A stretch of DNA of 64,000 bases from Lagierella sp. Lineage in GTDB: Bacteria; Bacillota; Clostridia; Tissierellales; Peptoniphilaceae. This document shows, piece by piece, positions 59,159 to 64,000 of the stretch. Position 1 is the stretch's first letter; each line of letters starts with the position of its first letter. The stretch covers positions 1 through 64,000 of the forward strand of contig NZ_JASBYU010000005.1 of the NCBI RefSeq assembly GCF_029983815.1, in the 5' to 3' direction. The translations under genes and the position numbers were made by a program. The notes under the pieces were generated by a model, which had not been told where the DNA came from, made no database searches, and saw nothing but the letters and a program-made list of their open reading frames with translations.

Positions 59159-60229
59159 TTATTTGTCTATAACACTTTCATGTAAAACTTCAACTATCTT
59201 CTTTGCTGCATCGCCACTTCCATATATATTTTTCTCAAAATTTCTTGACGCATCTTTCATCATATTATCGTAGATCTTATCGGGAGAGGACAGAATGTTT
59301 ATCTTCTTGTCGGTTAGTTCTCTCCAAGAGGTGTCTTCCATAACGACGACAGCGCTTTTACCTGCAAAGTAGGATTCCTTTTGAAACCCTCCACTATCCG
59401 TAAGGACTTTTTTGCAGTGCAGTGTAAGGCCCATAAGTTTAAGGTAGTCTATAGGGTCAAGAATTTTAATGTTTTCTAATAAGGCTTCTAGTCCAAAGCT
59501 TTTTACCCTTGCCCTAGTCCTAGGGTGTATTGGAAAGACTACAGGTATTTGTCTTGAAACCTTGGCAACCTGATTTAAGATTTCCTCTAAAGTTTCTTTT
59601 TTGTCTACGTTAAAGTCCCTATGTAGTGTCATTAAGATAAAATTATTTTCTTCTAGACCTAAATTGGACATAAGGCTGTCGTCAAATTTAGGTTTCATCT
59701 TTAGGAAGATATCATACATTACATCGCCGGTAAAATAGACGTTTTCAACGATGTTTTCCCTTTTTAAATTGTCCATACCGTATTGGCTAGGGACAAATAG
59801 ATAATTTGAAATTCTATCCGTTAAAACCCTATTTATTTCTTCAGGCATGGTCTTTGGTTCTTGTCTAAGGCCCGCTTCCACATGACAAACTTTTATGCCC
59901 AGTTTTGATGCTGCAATTGCTCCGGCCAAGGTGGAGTTGGTGTCTCCATAGAGTACAAGAAAGTCTGGTTTTTCCTTTATTAAAATCTTCTCTATTTCAA
60001 TAATCATAGTTCCAGTCATTTTACCATGGGTCATTCCATTTATTCCCAGGTTATAGTCTGGTTTTTTCATTTTGAGTACATCAAAGAATACGCTGGACAT
60101 GTTTTCATCGAAGTGTTGTCCAGTATGAACAACGGTTTCTTCTATATCGTCGTATTTATTGATTTCATGTTGCAAGATTGCCTCTTTTACAAACTGTGGC
60201 CTTGCACCAATGATGGATAATATCTTCAT
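59159..60229 (-). CDS. wecB: UDP-N-acetylglucosamine 2-epimerase (non-hydrolysing)
   Basis: A 356-residue GT-B-like epimerase interconverting UDP-GlcNAc and UDP-ManNAc for cell-surface polymers. Motifs: SIIGARPQFVKEA at the N-terminus, VHTGQHFDENMS, LVLYGDTNSTLAGA, CHVEAGLRQEPKTMPEE and TDSGGFQKESYF. It follows the glycosyltransferase by 1 base, indicating one operon, presumably for a surface glycan or teichoic-acid-type polymer. Confidence 0.9.
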   Translation of the reverse strand: MKILSIIGARPQFVKEAILQHEINKYDDIEETVVHTGQHFDENMSSVFFDVLKMKKPDYNLGINGMTHGKMTGTMIIEIEKILIKEKPDFLVLYGDTNSTLAGAIAASKLGIKVCHVEAGLRQEPKTMPEEINRVLTDRISNYLFVPSQYGMDNLKRENIVENVYFTGDVMYDIFLKMKPKFDDSLMSNLGLEENNFILMTLHRDFNVDKKETLEEILNQVAKVSRQIPVVFPIHPRTRARVKSFGLEALLENIKILDPIDYLKLMGLTLHCKKVLTDSGGFQKESYFAGKSAVVVMEDTSWRELTDKKINILSSPDKIYDNMMKDASRNFEKNIYGSGDAAKKIVEVLHESVIDK

Positions 60230-60230
60230 A

Positions 60231-61319
60231 TTATTTAGTCAAATCCTCCTTAACCTTTAAAGCTCTAGCCTTCCAGGTGTGTTTATGGATAATCTCCTGT
60301 GTGTTTTTTTTCTTTTCATCAATTTCTGACCTGTTTTCATATAGCCTATTAAGTAGTAACTTCAACTCATAGGAAGAGTAGGGCAGAGACCATCCAATAT
60401 CATTTTTTTCTACAAAATCACCAACGGCGGTGTTTTCGACAGTTAAAATAGGTTTTGAATATTTAATATATTCAAAAAGTTTAACAGGAACTGCAAAGTC
60501 CCGATATTCCACTGGTTTAACATATAGGACTCCAATATCAGCATCTTTTAGAAAAGGTTCATAACCTTTAGGATCTTCATGAATAATTGTTATCCTATCA
60601 TTTAAATAGGGACTGTAGCGTTCTTTCAAATTTTCCCACTCATCCTTTCTTGTACAAATAGTAAGATGGGTAAATTCAAGAAAGTTTATGGCCTTTAAGA
60701 ACTCATCCAATTGATACAAATCTCCAAGGCCTCCCACGTAGAAGAACTTTAGTTTTGGTGAGTTTTCTTTTTTATATTCCACCTTTTCGTCTATTCCAGG
60801 CGGAAGTTCATCAAATAGTAAATTTTGATTTATAGGAATATACTTTTTCATCTTAAGGCTTGGAAGATAGATTAAATCAACTAGTTCTTCATATTTCCTT
60901 AAATCATATTTATAAAAAAACGTGGATACAAGTCTTTTAGACAAAGATACACTTTTCCTATACTCTTCAAATAGCCAGTATATATCTCGGTAAAAAAGTC
61001 CAATCTTTATCCCCTTAGATTTTAGAAATTTAAAAAAACCAAAGTCTAAAAAGGGATAGCTTGGCAAGTGATTTTTTTCTGTAAGTAATGTAGGCATAGT
61101 CGAACTTTCGCTATAGCAAAAGTCGTAAATTGTGCCTTGTTCAATTTTTTGTTTTATCTTTAAAATGGCTTCTTTTCTGGTCGATCCATAACCCATAACA
61201 ACATCCACATTGTACCCAAGGTCTTTAAAACCTTGAAGGAGTTTCATAGGTCGAATGGAAGATCCAGAAAGCCTACTTTCGTCCACAAAGTATGGAACAT
61301 GGAAAATAATATTGTTCAT
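60231..61319 (-). CDS. Glycosyltransferase (GT4-like)
   Basis: A 362-residue putative GT-B enzyme. N-terminus NNIIFHVPYFVDESRLSGS and the region SGSSIRPMKLLQGF resemble GT4 proteins; the late segment VPVKLFEYIKYSKPILTVEN is a typical nucleotide-sugar-binding region. Start placed at ATG 61319, which follows AAAGGAGAATT; an ATG 15 bases earlier lacks that spacing. Substrate unknown; wecB downstream suggests a ManNAc-containing surface glycan. Confidence 0.75.
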   Translation of the reverse strand: MNNIIFHVPYFVDESRLSGSSIRPMKLLQGFKDLGYNVDVVMGYGSTRKEAILKIKQKIEQGTIYDFCYSESSTMPTLLTEKNHLPSYPFLDFGFFKFLKSKGIKIGLFYRDIYWLFEEYRKSVSLSKRLVSTFFYKYDLRKYEELVDLIYLPSLKMKKYIPINQNLLFDELPPGIDEKVEYKKENSPKLKFFYVGGLGDLYQLDEFLKAINFLEFTHLTICTRKDEWENLKERYSPYLNDRITIIHEDPKGYEPFLKDADIGVLYVKPVEYRDFAVPVKLFEYIKYSKPILTVENTAVGDFVEKNDIGWSLPYSSYELKLLLNRLYENRSEIDEKKKNTQEIIHKHTWKARALKVKEDLTK

Positions 61320-61476
61320 AATTCTCCTTTCCAAAATATTATAACATATTTTGAATTGATAGATTTGATATCTTAGGTTTATTAAGGAAGTTTAAAATAT
61401 GGGATAATAGGCAAAGGAAGTCTATATTATTTTGAGAAGAAACGGTGGTTTAGGCCATCTCTTATTTTTGCACTAA

Positions 61477-61520
61477 AAAAACCGTTGAGGTGCTATGGTT
61501 CTTATACCTCAACGGTTTTT
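61477..61520. terminator. Bidirectional terminator
   Basis: AAAAACCGTTGAGGT pairs exactly with ACCTCAACGGTTTTT (15 bp). T-runs on both strands. It terminates the leftward GntR-ABC operon. Confidence 0.9.
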
Positions 61521-61529
61521 GATTCTGGG

Positions 61530-62375
61530 CTAAAAGTCTGCTTTGTGGTTTAACATGTAGATGGTAGTAAAGTAAAATATCAAACCGACTACTAAATATA
61601 GGATGGCGTTTGCTATATTAAAGGAAAGTAGGGTTACCTGTAATGGCGATTCTGCCAATGCCTCTACAGACCTATTCACCACCTGAATTCTACTATAGAA
61701 CTCCAGTCTATAGGGTGCAAATATATTGATAAAGTAATTTCCTATTGCTAGAATTGAGGACATTACCAAGTAGACCAAAAACCAAAGTATTCCCGACTTG
61801 GAATTCTTAAATACCGATTTTGCAAAGGTGATTGAAAAATAAAGCATCATCAATGAAAAGATGGACTGTAGAATTAACAGTATTCCCAGGATAATGATAT
61901 GGCTGATGTTGACATCGGCGATATCTAAACCTGCTTTAAAGCCTTCAATAAATGCCTTATTTATATTTGGAAGGAGCAATTTTGAAAAGAAAAAGGCTCC
62001 TACAAGAATACTCGCATCGGTTATGATGGTCCAAAGTGTTATATTTATTAGCTTAGAGTTTAAAAAGTCCTTTCCATCTATTGGCAATGTAAATTTAAGT
62101 AGAGAACATTCTCTGTACAGGTCCCTCTTAAAATTTGTAACAACATAGAATATAAATGCAATTACTATTCCCACTATGATTATTGTTGTCAAAAGTATTG
62201 TAATTGGAAATACTAGACCTGGATTGTCAATTTTACCTACTCCTGGACTTAAGTCATCTCCTGACAAGGTCTTTACTCCTACTAAAAATAGGAATGATGC
62301 AACTAGGCCTCCTAGGATAAGGTAAAGGAAATAAATGGCTGTCTTTTTAAATTCGTATTTTAATAATTTTCCCAT
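61530..62375 (-). CDS. ABC transporter permease (YtrA-type operon)
   Basis: A 281-residue membrane protein with about six helices and a polar loop after the first (residues ~38-50). N-terminus GKLLKYEFKKTAIYFLYLIL is typical of ABC-2 type permeases. It overlaps the ATPase gene by 16 bases and completes a GntR-ATPase-permease operon. Substrate unknown; such operons often respond to cell-wall antibiotics. Confidence 0.8.
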   Translation of the reverse strand: MGKLLKYEFKKTAIYFLYLILGGLVASFLFLVGVKTLSGDDLSPGVGKIDNPGLVFPITILLTTIIIVGIVIAFIFYVVTNFKRDLYRECSLLKFTLPIDGKDFLNSKLINITLWTIITDASILVGAFFFSKLLLPNINKAFIEGFKAGLDIADVNISHIIILGILLILQSIFSLMMLYFSITFAKSVFKNSKSGILWFLVYLVMSSILAIGNYFINIFAPYRLEFYSRIQVVNRSVEALAESPLQVTLLSFNIANAILYLVVGLIFYFTTIYMLNHKADF

Positions 62376-63076
62376 TGTAATCCTCCAAAGACTTTTTTAT
62401 ACATTTCTTCTATAGAAGCGCCATGATTGGTTCTTATGTTCTCTGTTGTATCGAATAGAGATATTTCTCCGTCTTTAATAAAGATAACATCTTCAAAGAT
62501 ATTTTCAATGTCCTTTACTAAATGGGTTGAAATTATCATGGTGCTATTAGGTGCAATATTGTCTATAATGGTGTTTAAAATTTCGTCTCTTGCCACAGGG
62601 TCAACTCCTGCAATTGGCTCGTCAAGGACATAGATTCTGGCTTTTCTCGCTAGAACCATAGCAAGATGTAATTTTTCTGACATTCCTTTGGAAAGTGAAA
62701 TAATCTTCATGCTTGGATCTAGTCCTAGGTTTTTTAATAGACGATGTACTTTTTCTACATCAAAGTCGCTGTAGAAGTCATTATAGTAGGCTATACAGTC
62801 GGAAATTTTGTTAAAATAATATAATATGTCCTTGTCTGGAAGATAGGACACAAAGGACTTTGTAATCTTTCCAGGTTTAAAGTCGTCAAGCAAGATTTCT
62901 CCTGTGTAGGTCCTTATTAAACCGGTTATTATTTTTATCAATGTGGTCTTTCCTGACCCGTTGGGACCAAGAAGTCCTATTACTTTTCCTTGTTCCAAGG
63001 AAAGATTTATATTTTTTAAAGCGTAATTTTTTCCGTATTTTTTGCTTAGATCTCTAATTTCAATTAGGTTGCTCAT
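62360..63076 (-). CDS. ABC transporter ATP-binding protein (YtrB-like)
   Basis: A 238-residue ATPase with Walker A GLLGPNGSGKTTLIK, Q-loop-like SYLPDKDILY, signature SLSKGMSEKLHLAM, Walker B IYVLDEPIAGVD and H-loop ISTHL. The signature LSKGM is usual for this subgroup. It overlaps the GntR gene by 17 bases and the permease by 16, so it is translationally coupled on both sides. Confidence 0.9.
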   Translation of the reverse strand: MSNLIEIRDLSKKYGKNYALKNINLSLEQGKVIGLLGPNGSGKTTLIKIITGLIRTYTGEILLDDFKPGKITKSFVSYLPDKDILYYFNKISDCIAYYNDFYSDFDVEKVHRLLKNLGLDPSMKIISLSKGMSEKLHLAMVLARKARIYVLDEPIAGVDPVARDEILNTIIDNIAPNSTMIISTHLVKDIENIFEDVIFIKDGEISLFDTTENIRTNHGASIEEMYKKVFGGLQWENY

Positions 63077-63431
63077 GTCTTTTCCACTCCTCTCTTAATA
63101 GTTGAAAGCATTCTTCTTCAGATAGACCTAGACTATTTATTTCCTTGTAAAAATTGGAAATAATCTCCTTGCCCTTAGTGACCTTTAGGTTTTTTAATAC
63201 TTTATCATCAGTGGTTACAAAGTTTCCAAGTCCTCTTTGAGAGTAGATTATACCTTCCTTGTTTAACTCTTGAAAGCTCCTTTGAACAGTATTAGGGTTT
63301 ACTTTTAAATGAGAGGATACATCTCTTACTGAGGGAACTTTTTCATTTGATTGAAGTTCACCTCGTATTATCTTGTACTTAAAATAATCCATTATCTGTA
63401 GATAGATGGGTTGATAGTCGTTGAAATTCAC
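63060..63431 (-). CDS. GntR-family regulator, YtrA subfamily
   Basis: A 123-residue regulator: an N-terminal winged helix (PIYLQIMDYFKYKIIRGELQ, then KVPSVRDVSSHLKVNPNTVQ) with a short C-terminal helical tail, as in YtrA. Start set at GTG 63431 with GGAGGTGTAATA upstream; a longer frame opens at 63488 but would include the promoter. First gene of its ABC operon and probably its repressor. Confidence 0.85.
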   Translation of the reverse strand: MNFNDYQPIYLQIMDYFKYKIIRGELQSNEKVPSVRDVSSHLKVNPNTVQRSFQELNKEGIIYSQRGLGNFVTTDDKVLKNLKVTKGKEIISNFYKEINSLGLSEEECFQLLREEWKRHEQPN

Positions 63432-63446
63432 TATTACACCTCCATA

Positions 63447-63488
63447 CTGTGTTAATTTAATAATACAGCAATATAATTCCCTTGTCAA
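63447..63488 (-). promoter_or_regulatory. Promoter and autoregulatory dyad of the YtrA-type operon
   Basis: Minus strand: TTGACA (63483-63488), 17-base spacer, TATTAT (63460-63465). An imperfect dyad CTGTGTTA...TAATACAG (63447-63468) covers the -10 box and is a likely GntR operator. Confidence 0.7.
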
Positions 63489-63516
63489 TAGGATGGGGTT
63501 GGGGAAGAGGTGTTGA

Positions 63517-64000
63517 TCAATCTAAAGATTCCACATATAGATTATTCAAATCTTTATTAAAGTCTGTATAGACCTTTACTCCATTTTCAATTAGTCCCAG
63601 TAAGTAGGAAATGTCATCTTCTTTGATGATGTCGCCTTTTTTAAGGTAGATATTTCCTGGGGGATAGATTATGATATTTTCTTTTAAAGTCCTTCCTGCA
63701 GAATGCCTTAAGGACACGGTGTTTTCGTCGGAAATTTCTCCGGATTCAAAGTCGCTATCTGCTACTTCATAGTCCTTCATATTAAAGGATTTAATAGCTT
63801 CTGCTAAAGCTAAGAAGTCCTCTCTTTCATCCATAGGACTGGTGATTAATACCATAATATTTTTAGTAATCATCTCTATAAATATCCCTTTTTCTTCCAG
63901 ATGCTTTCTTAGATAGATGGAAGGAAACTTTGTTTCTAGTATAACCCTAGAAAAATCCTGCTCAAGACCTTCTCTAAAACTAGGATAGGATATAAAGTAT
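63517..64000 (-). CDS. Orn/Lys/Arg decarboxylase family protein, 3' part only
   Basis: The frame is open from the window edge (64000) to the stop codon at 63517, about 160 codons, and is cut off at its 5' end. The C-terminal domain phrases are clear: LRKHLEEKGIFIEM, LRHSAGRTLKENI, YPPGNIYLKKGDII and ISYLLGLIENGVKVY, as in group III ornithine/lysine/arginine decarboxylases. The PLP-binding domain lies outside the window. Substrate not determinable. It is 86 bases upstream of the GntR start and in the same direction. Confidence 0.8.
   Translation of the reverse strand, partial: YFISYPSFREGLEQDFSRVILETKFPSIYLRKHLEEKGIFIEMITKNIMVLITSPMDEREDFLALAEAIKSFNMKDYEVADSDFESGEISDENTVSLRHSAGRTLKENIIIYPPGNIYLKKGDIIKEDDISYLLGLIENGVKVYTDFNKDLNNLYVESLD

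Overview
The window is AT-rich, densely coded and carried by genes with strong Shine-Dalgarno sequences, intrinsic terminators and Firmicutes-type regulators (a THF riboswitch, a preQ1-I riboswitch, a Bce-type two-component/ABC module, a YtrA-type GntR operon, ECF S-components). It is best read as the chromosome of a low-GC anaerobic Firmicute, possibly of the Tissierellia/Peptoniphilaceae type; that last placement is inference from gene content only. No rRNA, tRNA, CRISPR array, transposase or integrase was seen.

Layout. 0-10 kb: housekeeping and nutrient genes (DIP1984-family protein, ECF S-component, a UDP-sulfoquinovose synthase plus glycosyltransferase pair, murA, recD2, a preQ1-I riboswitch with queT, and two tandem class-I-amidotransferase-like hydrolases of which the first has lost its catalytic residues). 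9.9-16.7 kb: a putative peptide-natural-product locus with two paralogous XRE-TPR regulators, an MFS exporter, a 26-residue two-cysteine peptide, a radical SAM/SPASM enzyme and an ABC exporter. Four promoters in this stretch share one dyad (ACTACCCAA-N4-TTGGGTAGT) at a fixed distance from the -10 box and lack a good -35, which suggests one activator-controlled regulon. 16.7-23.1 kb: LysR, small membrane protein, an unrecognised membrane protein, DUF4256, an SDR, and a folate operon (folE-HD-folBK) behind a THF riboswitch. 23.2-31.4 kb: a class I lanthipeptide cluster (XRE-like regulator, 72-aa precursor, full-length LanB, LanC, a flavodoxin-fold protein with a CX2CX2CX5C motif, and an ABC transporter interrupted by a TAA exactly at the Q-loop glutamine). 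31.4-45.2 kb: folP, YitT, lplA-lipA-queH, and a GalNAc/tagatose-6-phosphate regulon (agaS, nagA/agaA, lacC, lacD, GntR, and a convergent mannose-family PTS) with three copies of a candidate operator, then yajC. 45.3-58.5 kb: a BceRS-BceAB peptide-antibiotic sensing and resistance module split by an 8.65-kb insertion. The insertion carries a third peptide locus: 38-aa precursor, two YcaO proteins, an MFS exporter and a full-length LanB-like dehydratase. It is flanked by a 72-bp perfect direct repeat made of the 3' end of bceS and its hairpin. 58.5-64 kb: a DUF3139-like protein, wecB, a glycosyltransferase, a YtrA-type ABC operon and the 3' end of an Orn/Lys/Arg decarboxylase.

The main interest is three unrelated RiPP-type loci within about 42 kb. 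The strongest candidates for something undescribed are the YcaO/LanB hybrid cassette with its duplicated bceS end, and the radical SAM cassette with its shared four-promoter dyad. Product structures, regulator-pheromone pairing and integration mechanism are inference.
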